Source: Bacteroidota bacterium (GTDB lineage: Bacteria > Bacteroidota > Bacteroidia > Bacteroidales > UBA12481). Taken from it: a stretch of DNA of 37,328 bases. The notes under the pieces were generated by a model that was not told the origin of the DNA, did no database searches, and saw only the letters and a list, made by a program, of their open reading frames with translations. The position numbers were made by a program, and so were the translations under genes. Below are positions 7,225 to 14,079 of the stretch, piece after piece; position 1 is the stretch's first letter, and every line of letters starts with the position of its first letter. The DNA lies in NCBI GenBank assembly GCA_018669475.1, contig JABHCC010000017.1:1-37328 (forward strand), read 5' to 3'.

Positions 7225-8541
7225 ATGAGTTTAAAGAAGGAATTAAAAATCCTGTTTTGGATTGTTGCTGTATTTGTATTTGTATTTTTTCTACCTCTTG
7301 AAAATAGCCGCTTTAATGAGGCTGTTGATGCAATGCTTGACTTAGCAAAATGGTATGCCCGGGAGCATGTAATTTTATGTTTATTGCCTGCCTTTTTTAT
7401 TGCAGGAGTGATCTCTGTTTTTGTCAGCAAGGGTGCAGTAATGAAATACTTTGGTGCCAAGGCTAAAAAATGGGTGGCCTATACCGTAGCATCTGTTTCC
7501 GGCACCATTTTAGCAGTATGTAGTTGTACCATTTTGCCTCTCTTCTCAAGCATACATAAACGAGGCGCTGGTCTTGGACCGGCGATTGCATTTTTGTATT
7601 CCGGACCAGCGATAAATATACTGGCCATAATTTTAACAGCCAGGATTCTAGGTTTTGAAATGGGAGTGGCTCGAATTATCGGAGCTGTGGTTTTTGCTGT
7701 CGTAATAGGGTCTGCAATGTCACTAATATATAGAAAAGAAGAAAAAGCCAAGCGGGAAGAGCAAATCAATTTCCCGGATGTACCTGAGAAAAGACCAATG
7801 TGGCAAACTGCCTTTCATTTTTTCGTTTTGGTGATAATTCTTGTTTTTGCCAACTGGGGAAAACCGGCTGAGGATGTCACAAGTGGAGGATGGTATTGGC
7901 TTTGGGCTAATAAATGGTATATAACTGCAGCCTTTGCTCTTCTCCTTAACTTCTCTCTGATCTATATTCTGAAGATTAAGTGGCAGCATGTTTTGCTCCT
8001 TACCGCAATTACTGCCATTTCAGCATTCGTCAGTAATTCTCCTCTTATTCCTGTGGTTATTGGAATAATTGGAATCAGCATAATTACTCTAATAGATAAA
8101 AATGATTCAGATAACCGGGAGTGGACTATTTCAACATGGGATTTTGCCAAACAGATTCTACCTTTATTAGCTATAGGTGTTCTAGTAGCCGGTTTCCTAC
8201 TTGGTTCCACTCATGATACCACGGCAATGGCTGGTATAATACCTAATGATTGGGTAGTAAAATTAGTGGGAGGTAATTCAATATTTTCAAACTTCTTTGC
8301 ATCAATTGTGGGTGCGTTTATGTATTTCGCAACGCTCACTGAAGTGCCGATTCTTCAGGGTTTAATCTCAGCAGGTATGGGTAAAGGCCCGGCCCTGGCT
8401 TTGTTGTTAGCCGGCCCCTCACTTTCATTACCCAATATGCTTGTTATTAGGGGAGTGATTGGAACCCAGAAAACATTGGTATATGTTTTACTTGTGATTG
8501 TTATGGCAACTATATCGGGTTTGATATTTGGCGCTATATAG
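7225..8541 (+). CDS. ArsP-type permease (PF03773 family)
   Basis: The 438-residue protein has about ten membrane segments in two halves. The first half holds AVCSCTILPLFSSIHKRGAG (C99, C101) followed by GPAIAFLYSGPAINILAI, and the second half repeats the pattern with TEVPILQGLISAGMGKGPALALLLAGPSLSLPN; this internal duplication is typical of the family. ArsP members export trivalent organoarsenicals, while others are of unknown substrate. I start it at ATG 7225 because the open frame extends upstream to 7066 only across the end of arsG and the operator. Gene order with arsR, arsF and arsG supports metalloid export. Confidence 0.85.
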   Translation: MSLKKELKILFWIVAVFVFVFFLPLENSRFNEAVDAMLDLAKWYAREHVILCLLPAFFIAGVISVFVSKGAVMKYFGAKAKKWVAYTVASVSGTILAVCSCTILPLFSSIHKRGAGLGPAIAFLYSGPAINILAIILTARILGFEMGVARIIGAVVFAVVIGSAMSLIYRKEEKAKREEQINFPDVPEKRPMWQTAFHFFVLVIILVFANWGKPAEDVTSGGWYWLWANKWYITAAFALLLNFSLIYILKIKWQHVLLLTAITAISAFVSNSPLIPVVIGIIGISIITLIDKNDSDNREWTISTWDFAKQILPLLAIGVLVAGFLLGSTHDTTAMAGIIPNDWVVKLVGGNSIFSNFFASIVGAFMYFATLTEVPILQGLISAGMGKGPALALLLAGPSLSLPNMLVIRGVIGTQKTLVYVLLVIVMATISGLIFGAI

Positions 8542-8559
8542 CAGATAGACAAGAAGATC

Positions 8560-9642
8560 ATGATGATTAAATATTATATGTCAATAATTTTTGGATTATT
8601 AATCCTGGGAGCCTCACCAAAATTGGCCTTGGCTCAGGACAAAGATTCAATCGTACATTTTGATTATCACAAGCTGAAGCCTATTGTACAGGTATTTGGC
8701 ACTGCCGTCTACAATGTGGATGAAGATCATTACGCCTATGGCTTTGGCAGAGCTCATTTGGGTTTTCAATATAGTTTCAATGATAAATGGTCTTCTAAGA
8801 TCATCATTGATCGTGGAAGACCAAGCATAGTAGGGCAGATCTTAGTGGCCGATTCGACAGGGAATCTTTTATCTGTTGAAAATTCATCCATGGAGGGGGC
8901 TTACTATACTATGTTTTTGAAGTTTGCAAATCTTCATTGGGATATTAATCAGAAGCTTAGCATTGAGGGTGGTGCTATTCTACAGAATCATTACATCACC
9001 CAGGAGCGCTTCTGGGGATTACGTTATGTTGCCCAGACTTTTCAGGATTTGTATTGGAAAATTCCAAGTAGTGATTTAGGTTTTATAGCCCGATTAAAAA
9101 TTAACAGATATTTTTCAGTCGATGCAACTGTAACTAATGGCGAAGGCCCGAGAATAAATCAAGATAAATTCGGAAAGTTGAAATATTCTGCCGGTATAGA
9201 TTTTAATCCCGGTAACAAGATACAAACCCGAATTTATTATCATAATCAGCAAACAGGCGATCCCGAAGCTGCTACTGAGCAATTGCTGTCTTTGTTTGCA
9301 GGGATAAAGCCAAATGATAAAATCCGCATAGGCGGTGAATTTAATTACATAAACAATCTCCACAGTATAAATGGACAAAACAATTATGGCTATTCTTTAT
9401 ATGGAGCTTGGTGCTTTATCAGTAATACTGAATTGTTTTGTCGATATGACCAACTCAAATTTAAGGAAACTAATGATAGTTCTCTACTAAATCTGGATAA
9501 CGGGAGTTCTATAATTGTGGGATTCTCGTATGCCCCAGTTAAAGGAGTACACATGTCTCTTAATTATCAGGTTTGGTTACAAGAGATGTCAGATAAAGAA
9601 AATCAAAATAGAATTTTATTAAGCATGGAATATAATCTATAA
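8560..9642 (+). CDS. Outer membrane porin-like beta-barrel protein
   Basis: The 360-residue protein has a signal peptide (cleaved about after LALAQ) and then alternating amphipathic strands ending with an aromatic/hydrophobic C-terminal strand (ILLSMEYNL), the signature of an outer membrane barrel. The pattern resembles phosphate-selective O/P-type porins found beside transport genes in Bacteroidota. It begins 18 bp after the permease stop, so it is part of the same unit. A joint inner membrane permease plus outer membrane porin could give a full route across the envelope for an organic anion or arsenical. Substrate is not visible. Confidence 0.7.
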   Translation: MMIKYYMSIIFGLLILGASPKLALAQDKDSIVHFDYHKLKPIVQVFGTAVYNVDEDHYAYGFGRAHLGFQYSFNDKWSSKIIIDRGRPSIVGQILVADSTGNLLSVENSSMEGAYYTMFLKFANLHWDINQKLSIEGGAILQNHYITQERFWGLRYVAQTFQDLYWKIPSSDLGFIARLKINRYFSVDATVTNGEGPRINQDKFGKLKYSAGIDFNPGNKIQTRIYYHNQQTGDPEAATEQLLSLFAGIKPNDKIRIGGEFNYINNLHSINGQNNYGYSLYGAWCFISNTELFCRYDQLKFKETNDSSLLNLDNGSSIIVGFSYAPVKGVHMSLNYQVWLQEMSDKENQNRILLSMEYNL

Positions 9643-9655
9643 AGAAGGAGGAATT

Positions 9656-10027
9656 ATGGCAGATAAAAACGTTGCTTGTGCCTGTGGATTTGACAGTTAT
9701 GTCGTAATGTCATGTTCCGGGGGCATCTGATTTGGGACAAATATCAGATATTGTTGCACGTGAACTTGGCAGTAAGAATAACTGTAAGATGCATTACTTA
9801 GCTGTGGTTGGTGCAGGAATTGAGAAATCAATCTAAAATTTCAGAACAGAAGAACTCCGAATCATTGATGGTTGTCAGGTTGAATTCGGAGAACTAATGA
9901 TGGAACAGAATAATATTTCAGATTGTAAATGTTTACGAATCACAGACTTTACTTTGTAAAAGGAGAAACACCACCAACAAAAGAAAATATGCAAAAAGTT
10001 TATGATAAGGCAGAGATCATTTATTAA
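9656..10027 (+). pseudogene. Broken DGC-domain putative zinc-binding protein (PF08859 type)
   Basis: A strong RBS (AAGAAGGAGG) precedes ATG 9656 and MADKNVACACG...VVMSCSG, the start of the DGC family. An extra G in the run 9719-9723 shifts the frame; skipping it restores ASDLGQISDIVARELG and MHYLAVVGAGIEKSI. Then TAA replaces a Glu codon (IEKSI*NFRTEELRIIDGC), and later one T is missing in DFTF/VKGE before the tail ends at 10027. The usual second Cys after IDGC is Phe (DGCQVEF). Two frameshifts, a nonsense codon and a lost ligand indicate genuine decay, not only a read error. DGC proteins are small Cys-rich proteins of unknown function that often accompany ars genes. Confidence 0.75.
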
Positions 10028-10044
10028 CTGTAATAACTAAAGTC

Positions 10045-10818
10045 ATGAAAACAAAATCATTAGGTTTTATCGGAGGAGGACGTGTCACCAGAATTCTTCT
10101 GCAGGCTTTCGCAAATAAAACCACAAAGTTTCATTCAATAATTGTATACGATATCAATCCTGATGTTCTGGCTGCTCTTTGCAAGCAATTCCCTGATATA
10201 GAATTAGCTGAAACCCCGGCTCAGGCTGCCTGGCAATCAATAGTTATAATTGCTCTCCATCCACCTGTAATTATGGAGTGCTTAAACAAAATAGTCGATT
10301 CAATTACTACTGATTCTGTGGTAGTTTCTTTGGCACCAAAAATTACAATTGAAAAGATTGCAACTAAATTAAAGACGGCTAATATTGCTCGAATGATTCC
10401 CAATGCCACTTCGTTTATTAACGAAGGGTATAATCCAATCACATTTGCCAGCAATTTCTTGGAAAGCGAAAGGGCAAATCTATTGGACGTACTTGATGTT
10501 CTGGGACATAACTTTGAAACAGTAGAGTCAAAACTCGAAGCTTATGCCATGATATCAGCCATGCTCCCAACTTATTTTTGGTTTCAGTGGAATGAATTGG
10601 AGAAGCTTGGAACTCAAATGGGACTTACAGATATGGAAAGTCGCCGTAGTATTAGGGATACAATGGCAGCAGCAATAAATTTAATGTATGACTCAGAACT
10701 TGAACCCGAGCAAGTGAAAGACCTTATTCCTGTTAAACCAATTGGGGATAGTGAAGCTCAGATTCTTGAACTTTATCAAACAAAGTTGTTGGGTCTGTTC
10801 AGGAAAATCACTCCTTAA
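10045..10818 (+). CDS. Pyrroline-5-carboxylate reductase-like NAD(P)-dependent oxidoreductase
   Basis: The 257-residue protein has an N-terminal Rossmann fold (LGFIGGGRVTRILLQAF with the GGGR nucleotide loop) and a P5CR-type dimerisation domain. The ProC hallmarks are present in modified form: ARMIPNATSFINEGYNPI corresponds to the R-x-M-P-N-x-x segment, and the C-terminal helix bundle is shifted (MAAAINLM). It is unlikely to be the biosynthetic ProC because the C-terminal signature is divergent and the gene stands inside a metalloid island. Its substrate is unknown; it may provide a reductive step on an amino- or imino-compound. It is intact, unlike both neighbours. Confidence 0.75.
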   Translation: MKTKSLGFIGGGRVTRILLQAFANKTTKFHSIIVYDINPDVLAALCKQFPDIELAETPAQAAWQSIVIIALHPPVIMECLNKIVDSITTDSVVVSLAPKITIEKIATKLKTANIARMIPNATSFINEGYNPITFASNFLESERANLLDVLDVLGHNFETVESKLEAYAMISAMLPTYFWFQWNELEKLGTQMGLTDMESRRSIRDTMAAAINLMYDSELEPEQVKDLIPVKPIGDSEAQILELYQTKLLGLFRKITP

Positions 10819-10827
10819 AATAATCAT

Positions 10828-11341
10828 ATGGATTATTCAATACAAGTTTTACATAATATAGGAGGTGTGGAGTATTTCCGCATACAGGATATTCATCATC
10901 AGAGGAACTGGAGGGAGCCTTTTAATGGGATTAAATACTGAATATATGGGATTTGTTATATCCGGCTTACCTTTTGTGACTCCAAAAGAGGCCTATGAGC
11001 TATGCAGCCATGGAGCAATGATGGTTGATCTACGTGGTGAATATCTAAGAGCCTATAAAGCATTCAAAATCAACAATGTCTATCATGCTCCTTTGGAGAA
11101 AATCGTGGAATTATTGAGTACTTATTCAAAGAAAGCAGTGATTATTTGTGCAGAAACTTCCTCTAGCGAAAAAAGCAAGATTATAATAAAAGAGATGCTA
11201 GCCATTGGGTATGAAAATATATACATTCTGGCCGGGGGATTTTTAGAATGGGAACGTGATGGATTTCCAATTGTTGAGGATAAGAATCATAGGCTTACAG
11301 GATCCTGCGTGTGCCAGTTGAAACCAAGGAAGAAAAAGTGA
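10828..11341 (+). pseudogene. Frameshifted rhodanese-domain protein
   Basis: ATG 10828 begins MDYSIQVLHNIGG..., but this frame stops after REPFNGIKY. Removing one T from the run 10920-10923 joins it to LMGLNTEYMGFVISGLPFVT and a full rhodanese domain (AMMVDLRGEY, VIICAETSSSEKS with the active-site Cys at the loop, LAGGFLEWERDGFP). The C-terminal CVCQLKPRKKK is a Cys pair plus basic tail. The frame open from GTG 10865 has no spaced RBS and begins inside the first frame, so it is not the true start; a shorter product from ATG 10921-10930 is possible. Rhodanese proteins move persulfide sulfur and are common beside arsenic and DGC genes. Confidence 0.65.
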
Positions 11342-11381
11342 TTGTCAAAAAGTGATAAGTTTATTTGATTGTTATTATTTC

Positions 11382-11401
11382 ATGTCGTAAGCTTGCGACA
11401 T
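11382..11401. promoter_or_regulatory. 20-bp palindrome
   Basis: ATGTCGTAAGCTTGCGACAT is an inverted repeat over its full length with one mismatched pair (18 of 20 bases symmetrical). It lies in the 192-bp stretch between the rhodanese and the DUF1573 relic. No T-tract follows, so an operator is as likely as a terminator. I found no second copy. Confidence 0.4.
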
Positions 11402-11533
11402 ATGATATTGAATTATGAATAAATCCGAGAAATTTAATGCTTTAATTGAGAAGATAAAAGCAGTTTAAAAATATTGCGAATCATAATACCCTAAACAGTC
11501 AAATAACAAATATTCATAAAATAGTAAGTTGTT

Positions 11534-11759
11534 ATGAAGACACATTTTATTGTATTGTTTACATTAATGATTGCCTCTTTAAGCTTACATACAAGCTCAT
11601 TAAAAATCTAGCTTTTCTCATGATTCTATTATTTTTGAGAAAACAACACACGACTATGGTGTTAAAACATAGGGTGGTGATGGCAATTATGCATTTAATT
11701 GCCAAAAGATCCCATCGCTGCTGGGAAAACTGGTGTCATAAATGTTAAATACGATACGA
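11534..11759 (+). pseudogene. DUF1573 protein relic
   Basis: ATG 11534 opens a signal peptide (MKTHFIVLFTLMIASLSLHT) that is soon stopped. Downstream FEKTTHDYGVK, an in-frame TAG in place of Gln, then GGDGNYAFN, and after an internal deletion [20 protein letters not shown]. These are the hallmarks of DUF1573 proteins (FEKTTHDYG..GGDG..F, then PI..GK.G.I.V.YDTK). The middle with the SCGCT-like motif is missing. DUF1573 genes often sit in Bacteroidota operons. The relic runs directly into the arsC remnant. Confidence 0.7.
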
Positions 11760-11823
11760 AAAGACTAATTCTATGTGCCGGAAATACCTGCCGGAGCCAA
11801 ATGACACATGGTTTGGTGGCAGG
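11757..11823 (+). pseudogene. arsC: Arsenate reductase (ArsC, thioredoxin-type) relic
   Basis: The residues [20 protein letters not shown] carry the CxGNxCRSQMxHG P-loop and first catalytic Cys of the low-molecular-weight-phosphatase-type arsenate reductases (arsenate to arsenite). Nothing before or after belongs to ArsC: the start is replaced by the end of a DUF1573 relic and the frame ends after about 22 residues at a TAA. It is the stump left by two deletions. Confidence 0.7.
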
Positions 11824-11999
11824 AAATTAAAACTTCCACATGCGTTTTGTTCCCCGGCGGCTTTGATTGGAGCTAGTAACTTCTTTGAACTTGCAGTGGC
11901 GGTGGCTATTGCCCTATTCGGATTCAATCTCAAACTGCTCTTGTTACTGTAGTTGGGGTACTGTTGTAAGTGCCTGTCATGCTTTCATTATTAGAGTAA
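11822..11999 (+). pseudogene. ACR3-type arsenite efflux permease, C-terminal relic
   Basis: After [18 protein letters not shown] the frame reads [17 protein letters not shown], the strongly conserved end segment of ACR3 permeases. A missing T then shifts the frame to [13 protein letters not shown], followed by a TAA where Glu is expected, VPVMLSLLE and TAA at 11997-11999. Thus a fragment with one indel and one nonsense codon remains from the last two membrane helices. The join to the arsC stump lies near 11821. Confidence 0.75.
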
Positions 12000-12010
12000 T
12001 CTTATTGACA

Positions 12011-12046
12011 TATATTTGTCCTCACTTAACGAGAATTGTATATTTG
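12011..12046 (+). promoter_or_regulatory. Tandem promoter elements before the second arsR
   Basis: TATATTTG at 12011-12018 and again at 12039-12046 both fit TAnnTTTG. The second is preceded by TTTG (12015-12018) with a 20-bp spacer. GACATATATTTGTC around the first copy is a dyad (GACA/TGTC) and could be the regulator's binding site. The second element would place the start at or very near the ATG (12052), giving a leaderless mRNA; the first would leave a leader of about 28 nt. Confidence 0.5.
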
Positions 12047-12051
12047 TGAAT

Positions 12052-12342
12052 ATGAACCCAGCTCGTCAATTAGATTATACCGAACATGCTGAGATATACA
12101 AGGCATTAGCACATCCGACCAGACTATTTATCGTATATGAGATTGCTGAAAACAAGCGATCCGTCACTGAACTAGCCACAAAAGTTGGTGTTGATATTTC
12201 AACAATGTCAAAACACCTGGAAATTCTTAGAAGTCGAAAAATTATCTCAAGAGTGAAGGAAGGAAACCAGGTTTTTTACAAATTGGAATTTACCTGTCTT
12301 CTAAACTTTTTTGAATGTGTAAATAATAATTTAGCAAAGTAG
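12052..12342 (+). CDS. Second ArsR/SmtB-family regulator
   Basis: The 96-residue protein starts best at ATG 12052 (MNPARQLDYTEHAEIYKAL). The frame is open upstream to a TTG at 12016 but that would run through promoter elements. The winged helix is clear: YKALAHPTRLFIVYEI, ELATKVGVDISTMSKHLEILRSRKII, VKEGNQVFYKLE. It lacks the Cys pair of classical ArsR before the recognition helix; its only cysteines are near the C-terminus (FTCLLNFFECVNN). It may therefore sense something else or use C-terminal thiols. It is followed at a short distance by a promoter for the dihaem protein gene, which it may control. Confidence 0.85.
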   Translation: MNPARQLDYTEHAEIYKALAHPTRLFIVYEIAENKRSVTELATKVGVDISTMSKHLEILRSRKIISRVKEGNQVFYKLEFTCLLNFFECVNNNLAK

Positions 12343-12351
12343 AATCATTTC

Positions 12352-12382
12352 TTTGTTCTAAAAGCTTTTCATGCTATATTTA
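12352..12382 (+). promoter_or_regulatory. Promoter for the split-Soret-like gene
   Basis: TTTG (12352-12355), 19-bp spacer, TATATTTa (12375-12382): one base off the consensus. GGCA-AAG-TGCC (12393-12403) is a small dyad in the leader. Confidence 0.55.
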
Positions 12383-12430
12383 TTGGCTATTTGGCAAAGT
12401 GCCTAATTAACCAACAATAACTATAAAACG

Positions 12431-13525
12431 ATGAAAGAAAAAATTTCAAGAACTGATTTCTTAAAAAAGGGAGCAGTTGCTTCCTCAGGTGTTGCTGCCT
12501 TGACATTTCTTGGTGCAGGTCTTGTGAAAACAACTAAAGCATCGGCAACGGAAACCAGCACTGCCTGGCCATGGCCCTATGTTGCGCTTGATCCAGAGGT
12601 GGTTCGTATAAAGGGTCATGACACATTTTGGGCTGGGTATGCCTGTTCTGCAGGTGCCTTTGATGCAATTATCTCGGCTCTGCAGGAATCTGTAGGAGAT
12701 CCTTATACAAATTTCCCAACAAAGTTGATGGTTTTTGGACATGGTGGTGGAGCTGGTTGGGGTACTCTTTGTGGGTCCTTAAACGGAGCTGCGGCAGCTA
12801 TTTCGCTGGTAACAGACAAGGCCACATCAGACCTTCTTGTTAACGAATTGATTGGATGGTATACTCTGGAAAAGTTCCCATCTGACACGAGTAATACCTA
12901 TGCCACAGCTCACACCTTCACCAATAATAACCATGACATGGAGCTACCACAAGGTATTTGTGGGTCACCTTTATGCCATGTCTCCGTCACCCATTGGTGT
13001 GAAGTAGCCGACAAGGCTGTAGGATCAAATGAGAGGAAAGAAAGATGTGCCCGACTGACTGGCGATATTGCTGCTAAGGCTGTGGAATTACTAAATGCCC
13101 ATTTTGATGGATCATTCGTTTCTTATTATGTAGCTCCTGATTCTGTTGGCGATTGCCTTGCTTGCCATGGTGGAGCCGGAATGGTAGCAAATGTTGCTAT
13201 GAAGCAAACTTGTATCCCCTGCCACGGTGCTGAGCCTCATTCATCAAGTTTTGGAGATCCCGGTGCCTTAAACCATACTTTTAAGGTAAAGCAGAACTTC
13301 CCAAATCCTTTTAATTCAAATACTACTATTGAATTCACTCTGCCGAAGCCAGAAAATGTTACAATAGAGGTTTATAACCTCAATGGTCAACACATCAAAA
13401 CTCTGGCAAGTAATAAGCATTACACTGCAGGAGATTATTCATTACAATGGAATGGAAACGATGAACATGGACAGTCCGTTGAGTCTGGGATGTATTTTTC
13501 CGAATTAGAGCTGGTAAGGGCATGA
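12431..13525 (+). CDS. Split-Soret cytochrome-like C_GCAxxG_C_C protein with a frameshifted T9SS sorting tail
   Basis: The 364-residue protein starts with a Tat-like leader (SRTDFLKKGAVASSGVAAL; only one Arg). The body has the putative redox-active C_GCAxxG_C_C pattern (C72; GWGTLCGSLNGAA with C114; C177, C182, C190, C206) and two haem c sites, CLACH (242-246) and CIPCH (261-265), as in split-Soret cytochromes c. From residue about 284 comes a T9SS type A sorting domain (VKQNFPNPFNSNTTIEF..., GMYF...). The tail breaks: restoring one T in the run 13495-13499 changes SELELVRA* into FRIRAGKGMKTMSMMKM and a stop at 13551, the normal end of such domains. The host, a surface-exported dihaem protein, follows an ArsR gene. 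Substrate unknown. Confidence 0.75.
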   Translation: MKEKISRTDFLKKGAVASSGVAALTFLGAGLVKTTKASATETSTAWPWPYVALDPEVVRIKGHDTFWAGYACSAGAFDAIISALQESVGDPYTNFPTKLMVFGHGGGAGWGTLCGSLNGAAAAISLVTDKATSDLLVNELIGWYTLEKFPSDTSNTYATAHTFTNNNHDMELPQGICGSPLCHVSVTHWCEVADKAVGSNERKERCARLTGDIAAKAVELLNAHFDGSFVSYYVAPDSVGDCLACHGGAGMVANVAMKQTCIPCHGAEPHSSSFGDPGALNHTFKVKQNFPNPFNSNTTIEFTLPKPENVTIEVYNLNGQHIKTLASNKHYTAGDYSLQWNGNDEHGQSVESGMYFSELELVRA

Positions 13526-13551
13526 AAACAATGAGTATGATGAAAATGTAG

Positions 13552-13932
13552 TATTCATCGAGTAAATGTAAAATTCAAAGGGTACAATTATTTGTTTTTG
13601 ACTTGTAGAGCTGTTTTAATTAGCACCTATCATGTGCAAGATGAGCCATTCAGATGGCTTCCCTATGGATTCTTTTCGGAAACTGAAGGCGGATTGAATA
13701 TACGTATTACCTATATACCAATATAACAAGGATGATTATTCCACTTATTCCGGCCATATCTTAAACAAGGATCTAATCTGATTAGATTCATTTTCTATGC
13801 GAGCTCCAAAAATCAACTCCGGTCCGATGATGTGGATACAATCATTGCTTAGCTCAGAGATCTTGGGTTCGTTTTGTGGATCAAATAGAGTTGCTCAATA
13901 AGCCCGAGGAAGTTCATACGAAGCAATTTGGT
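13552..13932. other. Gene-poor 380-bp stretch with coding remnants
   Basis: No intact gene. One plus-strand piece (about 13620-13725) reads like protein, with YHVQDEPFRWLPYGFFSETE and then a TAA; another (about 13795-13860) reads FYASSKNQLRSDDVDTIIA and then a stop, after which a different frame gives DQIELLNKPEEVHTKQF before the duplicated block begins at 13933. I do not recognise the parent proteins. The pattern fits several eroded gene ends. Confidence 0.45.
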
Positions 13933-14079
13933 ATAGTATTTCCTTTTACCTCCGGATTAACGGGATGGATTTCAGAATGGTTTGCCGGCCTCTTCACCGG
14001 ACTGGTAACACTTGCCCTGATTTGGGGCATTTGCTATTGGCTCTATCGAAAGAAGATCTTTATAAGAATTTAATCAATC
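13933..14079 (+). pseudogene. Duplicated 3' end of the NagX-like acyltransferase gene
   Basis: This 147-bp block encodes the last 46 or so residues of the gene at 3864-4952 (GLTGWISEWFAGLFTGLVT... to KKIFIRI and stop), nearly identical and in frame. The longer open frame from 13876 joins it to an unrelated upstream remnant, so it is not a gene of its own. Its stop overlaps the stop of the convergent beta-propeller gene at 14070. The two genes may have been convergent neighbours before most of this copy was lost. Confidence 0.85.

Noticed and set aside
9656-9728. A short peptide gene (24 residues) before the ProC-like gene
   Set aside because: The reading continues in a shifted frame as a DGC protein, so it is a broken longer gene.
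10865-11341. GTG-started rhodanese gene
   Set aside because: No spaced ribosome-binding site, and the true start at 10828 explains the preceding codons.
12016-12051. TTG start for the second ArsR gene
   Set aside because: It would begin within a promoter element; ATG 12052 gives a normal family N-terminus.
13876-14073. A 65-residue membrane protein gene
   Set aside because: It is a chance join of an unknown remnant to a duplicated C-terminus of the gene at 3864.
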